A stretch of DNA of 55,924 nt, taken from assembly GCF_021390245.1 (NCBI RefSeq), contig NZ_JAJUXH010000025.1, positions 1-55,924 of the forward strand, in the 5' to 3' direction. The position numbers and the translations under genes were made by a program. Position 1 is the first letter of the stretch. Every line of letters begins with the position of its first letter. The notes beneath the pieces are model-generated. The model had not been told where the DNA came from and made no database searches. It was given only the letters and a program-made list of their open reading frames with translations. This DNA is from Dyadobacter sp. CY323 (GTDB taxonomy: Bacteria > Bacteroidota > Bacteroidia > Cytophagales > Spirosomataceae). Shown in pieces: positions 15,350-24,786 of the stretch.

Positions 15350-17824
15350 TCACTTTTTGCCAACTGAAATCATGTTGGCAAAAAGTCGGTAAGCACCCGT
15401 TACGCCGGCCGGTAATTCCCTGAAAAACGACAAACCTGTGTAAATGTAATGCCCTTTCCCATATTGGGCGTAGAGTACACTGCCTTCTTTCGGTGATTCG
15501 CCTTTATCGTTTCCTGAAAATAATGCCTGATAATTCTTTTTATCCCAATTTGACGCGAAGTAAAGTCCGCGCTCCTGGATCCATCCCTGAAAATCCTTCT
15601 CAGTAATTTTGTTCGGATAGTTTAGGAGCGGGCTTTCAGGGATTAATGGACGCATTTCTGCATCTTCTTCAGTAATCCTGTCCCTGCCAAGTTCAATGTT
15701 AAACGGGCCGATCTGCTTTACTTTTTGACCCGGAATGGTATATTGGACAATCATCGTACCCCCATTTTTAACGTAATCCATCAGCTTTTCCTGATAATTG
15801 GCCAGATAACCTTCGGTATTATATGCCCGAACGCCCACCACAATGGCATCGTATCCTGCGAGATCTTTGGACAAACCAGCCTCATTCAGCATAGTCACCT
15901 GGCAATCCATCTGGCGTAATGCAGTGGGAACATCGTCGCCGGCGCCGGCAATGTACCCGATGTTCTTCGCAGTGACTTTTACATCCACTTTTGCCAGTCT
16001 CGCCTCTGCTGTCGGAAAAATGGTTTGACTGGGAATATGGTGGTAGGCAATGGTTTTGATCGATTTATCAAATGTTTTACCCTCTACGGTCGCAATCGCT
16101 TTTAATGTAACTTCCTGATTTCCGGTTGGTGGCGTAATCGCGAATGTGAAATATTGTTGCTGATACTTATTTGTAAATTGAAACTCAGCCGATTCCGGGA
16201 CCGATTTCCAGCCAGCTGCAAGTTGCGGGCGAATGGAACCTTTCACATTCTGGCGCTGCGCCTGAACCAGCATCGTCACGTTTTTAGGCTCCATGGTTGG
16301 GAAAATGTAAACGGGCTCAGTAATCGTGGCGGTAATTGCCGGCCTGATTTCAAATGGCCGGTAAATTTCACCTTCGGCGGGATCTGCAAATTTGTAAATC
16401 CAGGGACGGCTGACCGTAAATGTCTGACCACCAATCTCAAAACGGAACATTGTTTTTGTCCCGGGCCTATTTTCGGGAAATCCGATATCCTGCTGATTAT
16501 CAATTTGAAAAATGCCTTTGTCTAATGGTTTTTCGAGCCAATACGGCTGACTGATTTTCAAATCTGCCGGCAGCGTTGTATTGATCGGATAGGTGTATAG
16601 GTTATTTGGGTCGAGATTTAGATTTAACGTCGTATCGCTCGCGATCCCGGTGTAACGCATGGAAAGTAACTTCACAGGAAAGTTGGACCTTTTAGTAATG
16701 GAAACGCGGATCGACGTTTTATCACCTGCAACTGCTGAATAATCGTCCGGATTCGTTTCAAACCAAAGACCTGCGCATTGCAGGATCAAATCCTGAACCT
16801 CTTCCTTTTTCGCTTTCATGTACATGTTGGCCGAATCCAGCCGAAGCAATTCTGCATGTACTTTCAGCAGGTCCGGAATGGAGGCAGACGGGTTACTTAC
16901 TGAAAAACTTTTTATGGTTTGCGAAATGAGCGCCTGCGTTTTTTCACTTCCCTTAATCCGTTTCCAGGAAATATCAACACCGTCAAAAAGCCCTTTTTCA
17001 GCTTTTTGGCCAACTTTATGTAAAAAATAATCCGTCCGTTTCCCTCTCTGTGGCGAACTTCCAAATCCCTGGCTTTTGTGCTGGCTGCGACTTTCCGCTG
17101 CGATCTCCGTATAAGATTTACCCAAAATGGAATTATAACCGCCGATTTCAATGGAGATGTACGAGCTCTTTTCTTCGGTAGGTGTATCGTTGGTGAAATT
17201 GGGCGTGTAGCTATTCCAGACCAATCTTTTTGCCTGCCACGGTTTCACAAATTTCAATTGGTCCGGGTAGGATTTCGGATCGGCGGCTAATGCAAATCCT
17301 TCTTCCGCGAGGTACGCCGAAGTTTGATGGTGACCATGACCAGCGCGCGGATCCGGTGGAAACCGGGTAATGATCACATCCGGCCGAAACTTTCGGATCA
17401 TCCAGACGACATCTCCCAGGATTTTATCCTTGTCCCAAAAAGTCAATGTTTCTTCCCGGGTTTTGGAAAAACCAAAATCATACGCTCTCGAAAAAAACTG
17501 CTGAGCTCCATCGATTTTTCGCGCACCGAGCAGTTCCTGCGTCCGGATCACACCGATGTTATATCCCTGTTCCGCGCCGATCAGGTTTTGACCGCCATCG
17601 CCACGTGTCAATGAAAGGTATCCCGTCCGAACGAGCTGATCCTTTGATAAATATGAAAGCATCAATGTATTCTCGTCGTCAGGATGCGCCGCAATGTACA
17701 GGACTGAGCCAAGTACATTCAGTTTTTTAATATTCTGGAAAATTTCACTGGAGGAAAGGGATGGAACTTGTGCTGAAAGCTTTAAAGAAAGTACCAGAAG
17801 GAAAATCGTAAAAGTACGCTGCAT
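15350..17824 (-). CDS. PIG-L family deacetylase with large C-terminal extension
   Basis: The protein is about 824 residues from the Met at 17824, which opens a signal peptide ending near LSAQ. Residues 35-260 form a PIG-L/LmbE deacetylase with the zinc motif AAHPDDEN and the later GHGHHQTSAY. The middle is beta-rich. The last 200 residues look like a glutamine-amidotransferase-like fold (VVGVRAYNTEGYL). PIG-L enzymes remove acetyl groups from N-acetylglucosamine derivatives. Here the enzyme would be exported, so a glycan or cell-wall substrate is likelier than a thiol cofactor. It follows the phosphopantetheinyl transferase gene with a short gap. Confidence 0.85.
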   Translation of the reverse strand: MQRTFTIFLLVLSLKLSAQVPSLSSSEIFQNIKKLNVLGSVLYIAAHPDDENTLMLSYLSKDQLVRTGYLSLTRGDGGQNLIGAEQGYNIGVIRTQELLGARKIDGAQQFFSRAYDFGFSKTREETLTFWDKDKILGDVVWMIRKFRPDVIITRFPPDPRAGHGHHQTSAYLAEEGFALAADPKSYPDQLKFVKPWQAKRLVWNSYTPNFTNDTPTEEKSSYISIEIGGYNSILGKSYTEIAAESRSQHKSQGFGSSPQRGKRTDYFLHKVGQKAEKGLFDGVDISWKRIKGSEKTQALISQTIKSFSVSNPSASIPDLLKVHAELLRLDSANMYMKAKKEEVQDLILQCAGLWFETNPDDYSAVAGDKTSIRVSITKRSNFPVKLLSMRYTGIASDTTLNLNLDPNNLYTYPINTTLPADLKISQPYWLEKPLDKGIFQIDNQQDIGFPENRPGTKTMFRFEIGGQTFTVSRPWIYKFADPAEGEIYRPFEIRPAITATITEPVYIFPTMEPKNVTMLVQAQRQNVKGSIRPQLAAGWKSVPESAEFQFTNKYQQQYFTFAITPPTGNQEVTLKAIATVEGKTFDKSIKTIAYHHIPSQTIFPTAEARLAKVDVKVTAKNIGYIAGAGDDVPTALRQMDCQVTMLNEAGLSKDLAGYDAIVVGVRAYNTEGYLANYQEKLMDYVKNGGTMIVQYTIPGQKVKQIGPFNIELGRDRITEEDAEMRPLIPESPLLNYPNKITEKDFQGWIQERGLYFASNWDKKNYQALFSGNDKGESPKEGSVLYAQYGKGHYIYTGLSFFRELPAGVTGAYRLFANMISVGKK

Positions 17825-17851
17825 ATTAGGGTTTAGGTTACGTTTTAGCAT

Positions 17852-18478
17852 TCAAACAGTCCAGGTCAGGACATAATCTTCAAAATTATCATAGCCAACC
17901 TGAACGGATTCAGTGTGATCCGGATGTATCAGTTTAACCTCAATCGAACCTTTTTGGTTGCCGGAAAAAGGATTTGTAACGATATGTTTTTTTAAATCAA
18001 AGTCCGGGTTTCCTGCAAATTTGAAAACAGATTCCTTGGCCGACCAGATCGTGTGAAGCAACAGGTTATCATCGGCGTCCACCCACATTTGCTCTTCTTC
18101 ATTCAGGAAAAAATCAGATCCTTTTGAAATGCCGGGCTTTATCTTCTGAATATCAATGCCAATGGATTTGTTGTTGTCCAGATAAACACACACAAACGCA
18201 CCGGAATGCGACATGGAGATGAAATGGTTGTTACCTTTTAAAAATGGTTTTCCATTCTCGTGATAGACAATTTCAGCGTCGCGGCCACTCATATTTTTAA
18301 GTAATGCCCTGCACGCCAGCCATTCCTGTCTCCGGTTATCTGTTTTTTTTTCGGTTAATACGCGTTGATCTGTCTCCGTTAATTCGACCAGCTCTCTCAG
18401 TTCCTGCCAGGATTCCGTCATTTGCCAAAGGCCTATCTGTGCATCTTCCGAGAGCTTTTTTATGTAACTGATCCCCAT
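17852..18478 (-). CDS. 4'-phosphopantetheinyl transferase
   Basis: The 208-residue protein of the Sfp/AcpT superfamily has FISMSHSG, SIGIDIQKI (Mg-binding Asp109) and IWSAKESVFK (Trp145, Lys148, Glu149). It transfers phosphopantetheine from CoA to a serine of an acyl carrier protein. It is divergently placed against the resorcinol-type biosynthesis genes, which include an ACP at 30881-31153. It is therefore a good candidate for activating that ACP, though it may also serve primary metabolism. Confidence 0.9.
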   Translation of the reverse strand: MGISYIKKLSEDAQIGLWQMTESWQELRELVELTETDQRVLTEKKTDNRRQEWLACRALLKNMSGRDAEIVYHENGKPFLKGNNHFISMSHSGAFVCVYLDNNKSIGIDIQKIKPGISKGSDFFLNEEEQMWVDADDNLLLHTIWSAKESVFKFAGNPDFDLKKHIVTNPFSGNQKGSIEVKLIHPDHTESVQVGYDNFEDYVLTWTV

Positions 18479-18485
18479 TTATTAC

Positions 18486-18525
18486 TAATTTTGATCTAAA
18501 CAGACAGAATAATGACAGTCTGTTT
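18486..18525 (+). promoter_or_regulatory. candidate promoter with overlapping inverted-repeat operator
   Basis: TAATTTTG (18486-18493) matches the Bacteroidota -7 box. Starting at its expected transcription start is the inverted repeat AAACAGAC (18498-18505) and GTCTGTTT (18518-18525) with a 12-base spacer. It sits in the 55-base gap between the divergent phosphopantetheinyl transferase and the first gene of the resorcinol-type cluster. The size and symmetry suit a dimeric repressor such as a TetR protein. No regulator gene is nearby. Confidence 0.5.
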
Positions 18526-18533
18526 CTCCGGAT

Positions 18534-20249
18534 ATGTGGCCCAAAAACAAACTAGCAAGAAGAATCCTTAAATCACTCAGCATTTTCCTGCTGGTCGCCG
18601 GGGTACTGTTCGGATTATTCATCTGGCGCATTCGGGTACCAGCACCCAAACTTGAAAGTACAAAAACTACCGAAAGTTACAAACGGGTGAAAGTGGCCGA
18701 AAACCATTATGCCGTTGGGAATTGCTGGTTGAAAAAAAACAAACACGGGATTTGGGAAATGTACCTCGAAGGTGCTCCATATGAGCGCGGGCTAATTTAC
18801 GGCATTCTTGCAAAGGAATTAATGGAGAAGCAGGAAGTCCATTTCGTAGCTCAGATCAATGAATTGATACCCAGTCATTTCTTTTTACAAGTGTTAAAAG
18901 GTTTTGTAGGCTGGTTCAACCGGGATATTTATAAATATATTCCGGAGGAAAATCAGCAGGAAATTTACGGTGTTTCGCAATCTTTTTCGGAAAAATTCAA
19001 TTACATCGGCCCGAAATATTACCGGATACTCAACTACCACGCAGCACACGATATCGGCCACGCGCTCACGGACCTGAATATGGTAGGCTGCACCTCATTT
19101 GCGGTAAATCACTCATTATCAAAAGATTCAACTTTACTCATAGCCCGGAATTTCGACTTCTATATGGGCGACGCGTTTGCAGAGGATAAGCTCATCGTTT
19201 TTATGAAACCCGACAAAGGTTACCGGTTTGCCTCCTACGCCTGGGCGGGTTTGACCGGAGTAGTTTCGGGAATGAACGAAAAAGGGATTACCGTCACGTT
19301 AAATGCATCCAAATCGGACATTCCGTTTACGGCCAAAGAGCCCATTTCGATCCTGGCCCGGGAAATACTGCAATATGCGGGCACGATCGAGGAAGCAAAC
19401 CGCATTGCGGGTAAAAGTGAAACCTTTGTTTCGGAATCTTTGCTGATCGGCTCTGCAGCTGATGATAAGGCGGTTATCATTGAAAAATCGCCGCAAAAAA
19501 TGGATGTGTACCAGTCGGGGAAGGATTTTCTGGTTTGTGCGAATCATTATCAGAGTAATGCATTCATTAAAGATTCGGTCAATATTAATAACATACAAAA
19601 CAGCGATTCCAAATCGCGGTTTGATCGGATGACGCAGCTAATGGAAAGATATCATCCGATGGATGTTGCGGATGCGGCTCATATACTGAGAGATAAAGAA
19701 AGTTTAAATGACAAATTCATCGGGTATGGAAACTCAAAATCGTTGAACCAACTGATTGCACATCACGGTATTTTATTCAAGCCGGCCAAAAAAGAAATGT
19801 GGATTTCAACTCCGCCGTACCAGCTTGGCGCATTCATTTGCTACGATCTTGCGGAAGTATTTTCCGGTAAAAAACAGTTTGGGGCGGTCGATTCATTGCA
19901 GATCGATGCAGATCCGTTTCTGGAATCTGCAGGGTATAAGAAGTTTCAGGCATTTAAGGAAACCAGGCAGAAAATTACTAAATACGTCATGCTTGACGCC
20001 CCATTCGAGCTAAGCCAGGAAGAAGAAATCGCTTTTGTCTTCAATAATCCACAAAGTTATCTTACATACTCCTCTCTAGGCGATTATTTCAAAAAGAAAA
20101 AGAATTTTAAGAAGGCAGTCCATTATTATGAAGAAGCGCTGAAACGCGATGTTTCATCTCTCGGGGAGGAAAAGTTAATCCGGAACCGGATTGCAGAGTG
20201 TAAGAAAATAACTTTTCTGTTTTTTAGTTTCAAAACCAACCCAAAATGA
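18534..20249 (+). CDS. C45 family acyltransferase/peptidase, membrane-anchored
   Basis: The 571-residue protein has an N-terminal membrane segment (residues about 13-31), an Ntn-hydrolase domain and a short TPR-like tail (AVHYYEEALKRD). The C45 family contains acyl-CoA:6-aminopenicillanate acyltransferase and similar self-processing amidases. The key segment is MVGCTSFAV with nucleophile Cys186, followed by ARNFDFY. It is the first gene of the resorcinol-type gene set, and its stop overlaps the next start as ATGA. An acylation or deacylation step on the envelope-facing side of the membrane is plausible. The true substrate is unknown. Confidence 0.8.
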   Translation: MWPKNKLARRILKSLSIFLLVAGVLFGLFIWRIRVPAPKLESTKTTESYKRVKVAENHYAVGNCWLKKNKHGIWEMYLEGAPYERGLIYGILAKELMEKQEVHFVAQINELIPSHFFLQVLKGFVGWFNRDIYKYIPEENQQEIYGVSQSFSEKFNYIGPKYYRILNYHAAHDIGHALTDLNMVGCTSFAVNHSLSKDSTLLIARNFDFYMGDAFAEDKLIVFMKPDKGYRFASYAWAGLTGVVSGMNEKGITVTLNASKSDIPFTAKEPISILAREILQYAGTIEEANRIAGKSETFVSESLLIGSAADDKAVIIEKSPQKMDVYQSGKDFLVCANHYQSNAFIKDSVNINNIQNSDSKSRFDRMTQLMERYHPMDVADAAHILRDKESLNDKFIGYGNSKSLNQLIAHHGILFKPAKKEMWISTPPYQLGAFICYDLAEVFSGKKQFGAVDSLQIDADPFLESAGYKKFQAFKETRQKITKYVMLDAPFELSQEEEIAFVFNNPQSYLTYSSLGDYFKKKKNFKKAVHYYEEALKRDVSSLGEEKLIRNRIAECKKITFLFFSFKTNPK

Positions 20250-21511
20250 CCACCAGTATGCATCATGCTGAGACGCCCGAGCATAAGTTGAAATACCTGC
20301 TTTCTTATGTAAGCGATCATTCTCCATACTATCAAAAGGTATTTCGGGAAAAAAGCATTGATATTGACTCGATACTGATTGCCGGTGATCTTGTCAAATT
20401 GCCATTTACTACCAAGGATGACCTGGCTGCTGCAAACGATGATTTTTTGTGTGTACCAAAAAGCCGGATCACGGATTTTGTGACGACATCGGGTACATTG
20501 AGTGACCCTGTCGCATTTTACCTGACCGATGCGGATATTGAAAGGCTTGCTACCAATGAGTCGGAGTCGTTTAAATGTGCTGGAGGAAGTGAACACGACA
20601 TTTACCAGTTGATGACGACAATTGACCGTCGATTTATGGCTGGATTGGCGTACTGGATGGGTGCGCGCAAAATTGGTGCGGGAATGATCCGCGTAGGGCC
20701 GGGCGCGCCATTTCTTCAATGGGAGTCCATTCAGCGGTTTTCGCCGACGGTGATTATTGCGATCCCATCCTTTATTCCACGATTGATCGATTATGCAATT
20801 GCCAATAATATTGACTTCCGGTCATCCAGCATTCAGTCCATTATCTGCATCGGGGAGCCGATCCGAAATTCCGATTTTACATGGAACGAACTGGGTAAAC
20901 GCATTACTTCACAATGGAATGTAAAGCTTTACTCCACTTACGCATCCACCGAAATGGGCGCGGCATTTACCGAATGCGGCGAAGGAAAAGGCGGACATCT
21001 CAATCCGGACCTGCTCATTCTGGAAGTGGTGGATGAAGACGGGAATGCAGTGAAAGACGGTGAGCTGGGGGAAGTGGTAGTGACGACGCTGGGTGTGGAA
21101 GGAATGCCATTACTACGTTACAAAACCGGCGATTTATGTCATGTATATTACAGTCCGTGCGCGTGCGGACGCACCAGTCCGAGGCTGGGGCCGGTGGTGG
21201 GAAGGAAGCAGCAGATGATCAAGTTCAAAGGCACGACGATATTTCCACCGGCATTGTTCGATGTGCTTGATATGGTGAAGGAAATTGAATTGTACCAGGT
21301 CGTGGTTTCGAAGAATGAGTTTGGAAATGATGAGATTACGATACTTCTGCCGATGCATTTGCAGACGCCGGTATTCAAGGAAATGCTGCATTCATTGTTC
21401 AAATCGAGGCTGCGTGTGACGCCCGGTTTTGACTTCATTACCGCTGAAGAACTTACGTTTCGAATGTACAAACAGGAGAAACGCAAACCTGAAAAATTGA
21501 TCTATATTTGA
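20246..21511 (+). CDS. phenylacetate-CoA ligase-like adenylating enzyme
   Basis: The 421-residue member of the adenylate-forming superfamily has the P-loop-like TTSGTLSDP, the core YASTEMG, RYKTGD, and a Cys-rich CACGRTSPRLG stretch typical of PaaK-like enzymes. A C-terminal Lys lies in KRKPEK. Such enzymes activate aromatic or fatty acids as AMP esters and then load CoA or a carrier protein. It overlaps the C45 gene by four bases, indicating coupled translation. Within this locus it could activate an aryl or acyl starter for the DarB/KAS steps. Confidence 0.85.
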   Translation: MTTSMHHAETPEHKLKYLLSYVSDHSPYYQKVFREKSIDIDSILIAGDLVKLPFTTKDDLAAANDDFLCVPKSRITDFVTTSGTLSDPVAFYLTDADIERLATNESESFKCAGGSEHDIYQLMTTIDRRFMAGLAYWMGARKIGAGMIRVGPGAPFLQWESIQRFSPTVIIAIPSFIPRLIDYAIANNIDFRSSSIQSIICIGEPIRNSDFTWNELGKRITSQWNVKLYSTYASTEMGAAFTECGEGKGGHLNPDLLILEVVDEDGNAVKDGELGEVVVTTLGVEGMPLLRYKTGDLCHVYYSPCACGRTSPRLGPVVGRKQQMIKFKGTTIFPPALFDVLDMVKEIELYQVVVSKNEFGNDEITILLPMHLQTPVFKEMLHSLFKSRLRVTPGFDFITAEELTFRMYKQEKRKPEKLIYI

Positions 21512-21545
21512 ACCCTCTATTACCATATAAAATAAAATTACTCAG

Positions 21546-22160
21546 ATGAAAAAGTTTGTCAATGCCTCATTTTTGGCCATTATTGCTATGGTCACCCACG
21601 CTACGTTAGCACAAAGAGTCGATCTTAAATCCGGCGATTTAGCTGTTTTGTCAGGTCAAAAAACAATCAACATCGAGTACGATTATTCTGAATTCGGCGT
21701 CGGCAAATTCGCTACCGAAAAAGAGTATCTCGAGAAAAAATCAGCCGAGTACAATGCCAAGGAAGCAGGTCGCGGCGACAATTGGAAAAAGGCCTGGGTG
21801 GATGATCGCAAAAACCGTTACGAGCCGAAATTCGAAGAACTTTTTAACAAAGGTTTGGAAGACAAAGGTCTGCAGGTAATCCAGTCACGTCCGGACGCGA
21901 CATACACGATGATCGTTCGTACCAAGTTTGTAGAGCCGGGTTTCAACGTCGGTGTTATGCGTAAAAATGCCTATGTGGATTACGAAATCGATGTGGTTGA
22001 ATCTGCGAATAAATCGAGTAAAGTTGCTGAGCTGGGAATGCGTAATGTACCGGGCAGCATGGCGATGGGAATGGACTTCGATACCGGTGCACGCCTGGCC
22101 GAATCGTATGCGAAAGCCGGGAAAACCCTTTCTGCATTTCTTGATAAAAAGCTTAAATAA
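21546..22160 (+). CDS. exported protein of unknown function (cluster secreted protein 1)
   Basis: The 204-residue protein has a clear signal peptide (cleavage near TLAQ). The mature part is mixed alpha/beta with ATYTMIVRTKFVEPG and the predicted strand VDYEIDVVE. I recognise no known family with confidence. It begins 35 bases after the ligase gene and is followed after 26 bases by another exported protein, so both probably belong to the same transcript. Its placement inside a lipid or pigment locus suggests a periplasmic or outer-membrane role, such as carrying or placing the product. That is inference. Confidence 0.7.
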   Translation: MKKFVNASFLAIIAMVTHATLAQRVDLKSGDLAVLSGQKTINIEYDYSEFGVGKFATEKEYLEKKSAEYNAKEAGRGDNWKKAWVDDRKNRYEPKFEELFNKGLEDKGLQVIQSRPDATYTMIVRTKFVEPGFNVGVMRKNAYVDYEIDVVESANKSSKVAELGMRNVPGSMAMGMDFDTGARLAESYAKAGKTLSAFLDKKLK

Positions 22161-22186
22161 TTAGTCGCTACTAAATCTATTACTCT

Positions 22187-22819
22187 ATGAAAAAGCTATT
22201 ATTTATTGCATTTGTTCTTTTAACCGCGGGGAACGTGTCCGCCGATAACACGATGGCGGATCTGTTTGCGGGCAAAACGAAGCTCGTTTTCCTGGGTCTG
22301 GATTTTACACAGGCCAAATACATCGGTACCGTAGGTTTTACCGATCCGTCAGCGATTCAAAACCAGCACATTGTGAGCTGGAACAACCTGATCGAAATGG
22401 AGCCGAAGAAGTTTTCACTCCAAAAAGCATTTAACCTGAAAGATGATCAATATGCCTCAAAAGTGGCGGATATGATCAAGTTTAACAAGGCAGCAAGCGT
22501 AGCCGACAACATCATTGACTCTGAGTATTCGATTACAGAAGATCAGGTCAAAAAATCGGTTTCGAAATATGCATTATCCGAAACAGATGGGGTTGGGTTG
22601 GTTTATGTGGTTGAATCACTGAACAAAACGGCTGAAAAACTGATCGTTTGGGCAACGTTTATCGACCTCAAAACAAAGAAAGTGCTTTATACAGAAAAAG
22701 TGGAAGGTAAGGCTGGCGGCTTTGGTTTTCGCAACTACTGGGCCGGCGGCGTGTACAAAATCAACCAGGAAATAGATTCCAAATTGTATAAAAAGTGGAG
22801 CAAGTCTTATAAAGCTTAG
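22187..22819 (+). CDS. exported protein of unknown function (cluster secreted protein 2)
   Basis: The 210-residue protein has a signal peptide (cleavage near VSAD). The mature part has FVFLGLDF-like strands and a long helical centre (ADMIKFNKAASVADNI), and ends Lys-rich. No known motif is visible. It could be a distant relative of the preceding exported protein, since both have similar size and a similar strand-helix-strand order, but I see no clear sequence identity. A long imperfect hairpin follows in the gap before the YdcF gene. Confidence 0.7.
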   Translation: MKKLLFIAFVLLTAGNVSADNTMADLFAGKTKLVFLGLDFTQAKYIGTVGFTDPSAIQNQHIVSWNNLIEMEPKKFSLQKAFNLKDDQYASKVADMIKFNKAASVADNIIDSEYSITEDQVKKSVSKYALSETDGVGLVYVVESLNKTAEKLIVWATFIDLKTKKVLYTEKVEGKAGGFGFRNYWAGGVYKINQEIDSKLYKKWSKSYKA

Positions 22820-22883
22820 AAAGTGAACAGAATTGTTTATTTTTAAAATTCTGATTTCATTACCGATACCATAGCATTTCTTT

Positions 22884-22931
22884 GTAAGCTGTGAGTTGTT
22901 TGCCGGTTTTGGTAAACGATTCACAGCTTAC
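22884..22931 (+). terminator. long RNA hairpin between cluster genes
   Basis: GTAAGCTGTGA (22884-22894) pairs exactly with TCACAGCTTAC (22921-22931). The inner bases 22895-22904 pair with 22911-22920, with three G-U pairs, to give a 21-bp RNA stem closed by GGTTTT. It is followed by TGTTTAAC rather than a strong T run. It may act as a weak terminator, an mRNA processing site or a stabiliser, between the secreted-protein genes and the ydcF-like gene. Confidence 0.65.
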
Positions 22932-22954
22932 TGTTTAACAGATAATCAACAAAC

Positions 22955-23680
22955 GTGCGTTTCACAACATTGTTCTTTTCACTGCTTGTCACATTGCTGC
23001 TTTCAGGATGTGGCAAAATGCTTTATCGCTCGGCCGAGAAGTCATTCAACAAGGGTGTAAAGAACCAGCCATACGACGCGATCATCGTTCCCGGATTTCC
23101 TTATAATGGTCAGAAATGGGATATGGTGCACCAGTTGCGGATTCACTGGGCGTATTATCTGTACTCGAAAGGGTATACCAGGAATATCATCTTTTCCGGG
23201 TCAGCCGTTGCGACACCGTATATTGAAAGCCGGGTGATGGCAAAATACGCCGAGGCGCTGGGTGTACCCAGGGAGCATCTATTTACGGAGGAAAAAGCGG
23301 AGCATAGTACGGAAAACATTTACTATTCGTACCGGCTTGCAAAAGACTTGGGCTTTTCTAAAATTGCGCTGGCAACTGATCCGATCCAAAACAGTTACAT
23401 GAAACGGTTTATCAAACGCTACGAGCTGCCGATCGGATTAATGCCTACCGTAATCGATACAATCAAAACCATCAACGTTTACGAGCCGAAAATCGAATTG
23501 AGCAACACCATGAAGCCGAATTTTGAAAAACTTTCGGCCCGCGAGAACTTTTTTCAGCGATTTCGCGGGACAATGGGGAAATACATCCTCTGGCATGAGG
23601 AGGACTTGAAAAAGAAAAAATACAGGCGAAAATATAAAGACCGGATTATACCTTCTTCAGAAAAAAGTCAGGAACATTAA
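22955..23680 (+). CDS. YdcF/ElyC-type (DUF218) lipoprotein
   Basis: The 241-residue protein starts at a GTG, chosen because it gives a full lipoprotein signal with LLLSGC (Cys19). The DUF218 domain follows, with AIIVPGFPYNG, IIFSGSAV, EKAEHSTENIY and IALATDPIQN. Proteins of this family (YdcF, SanA, ElyC) act in envelope biology, though their chemistry is uncertain. Its stop is nine bases before the methyltransferase gene, so it is part of the cluster transcript. Confidence 0.8.
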   Translation: MRFTTLFFSLLVTLLLSGCGKMLYRSAEKSFNKGVKNQPYDAIIVPGFPYNGQKWDMVHQLRIHWAYYLYSKGYTRNIIFSGSAVATPYIESRVMAKYAEALGVPREHLFTEEKAEHSTENIYYSYRLAKDLGFSKIALATDPIQNSYMKRFIKRYELPIGLMPTVIDTIKTINVYEPKIELSNTMKPNFEKLSARENFFQRFRGTMGKYILWHEEDLKKKKYRRKYKDRIIPSSEKSQEH

Positions 23681-23689
23681 ACGCTTACA

Positions 23690-24751
23690 ATGAAAAAAGA
23701 TTTATCGGCCATCGAAGCCAAGTATGAAGCCCAGAAAATTGCGTTCGGCCCCATGTATTTCCAGTCGGTTATTGCGCTGAGAGATCTGGGAATCCTGCAG
23801 TTTATCAGTAATCACCGAAAAGGAGTAAGCATTGAAACGATTATCGAGCAGGTGGAAGTTTCGGAGTATGGTGTAAATCTGCTTTTGGAGGCGGCAGAAA
23901 TTTTGGGAGTGGTGGAGATTGAAAACGATGTGGTCAAGATCAGTAAGACTGGTTTCTTTCTATTAAAGGATGAAATGACCCGGGTGAATATGAATTTCAT
24001 GAACGACGTTTGCTACCTCGGTGCCAAAAACATGACCGAAAGCATTGTCAAAGGAAAACCGGAGGGATTGAAAGTACTGGGCGACTGGCCGACGATCTAT
24101 GAGGGTTTATCGATATTACCGGAGCCGGCGAAAACTTCCTGGTTTGAGTTCGACCATTATTATTCCGACAATGCATTCCCGGATGCGTTGAAAATCGTTT
24201 TCAGGAAAAAACCAAAACTCCTTTTCGATGTCGGTGGGAATACCGGTAAATGGTCGTTTGCGTGCTGCGATCACGATCCGGATGTAAAAATCAAGGTTCT
24301 CGATCTTCCCGTCCAGCTGAATGTGGCAAAAGGCAATGCGACTGCAAAAGGCTTACTCGACCGAATTGAATTCCATGCCATTGACCTGCTGGATGCGTCC
24401 CAAAAAATCCCGCAAGGCGCTGATGTGATCTGGATGAGCCAGTTCCTGGATTGCTTTTCAAAAGAAGAAATCATTCAAATCCTGAAAAATGCGTGTCAGG
24501 CAGCCTCTGAAAACACGACACTATTTATCCTGGAACCATTTTTTGATAACCAAAATTACCCTGCGGCGCATTACAGTCTCGTGGCTACGTCACTTTACTT
24601 TACCATTATGGCGAACGGTAATAGCAAAATGTATCGCCTGGAAGTAATGAAAGACCTGGTGGTTCAGGCTGGTTTTGAGGTAGTTGAGACATATCCGCTC
24701 ATTGGCGACAGTTATCACACCATCCTGGAATGCCGAAAAAAGCAGGCGTGA
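23690..24751 (+). CDS. class I SAM-dependent methyltransferase (O-methyltransferase type)
   Basis: The protein has 353 residues. The N-terminal 90 residues form a winged-helix dimerisation domain like that of small-molecule O-methyltransferases. The C-terminal Rossmann domain has the SAM-binding loop LLFDVGGNTGKWS, the acidic loop VLDLPVQL and VIWMSQFLDCFS. In a resorcinol or flexirubin locus the likely job is methylating the aromatic ring or its hydroxyl. The acceptor cannot be read from sequence. Confidence 0.88.
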   Translation: MKKDLSAIEAKYEAQKIAFGPMYFQSVIALRDLGILQFISNHRKGVSIETIIEQVEVSEYGVNLLLEAAEILGVVEIENDVVKISKTGFFLLKDEMTRVNMNFMNDVCYLGAKNMTESIVKGKPEGLKVLGDWPTIYEGLSILPEPAKTSWFEFDHYYSDNAFPDALKIVFRKKPKLLFDVGGNTGKWSFACCDHDPDVKIKVLDLPVQLNVAKGNATAKGLLDRIEFHAIDLLDASQKIPQGADVIWMSQFLDCFSKEEIIQILKNACQAASENTTLFILEPFFDNQNYPAAHYSLVATSLYFTIMANGNSKMYRLEVMKDLVVQAGFEVVETYPLIGDSYHTILECRKKQA

Positions 24752-24786
24752 TGATCTTTTTGAAAACATAATTCGTAAATGTCGAA

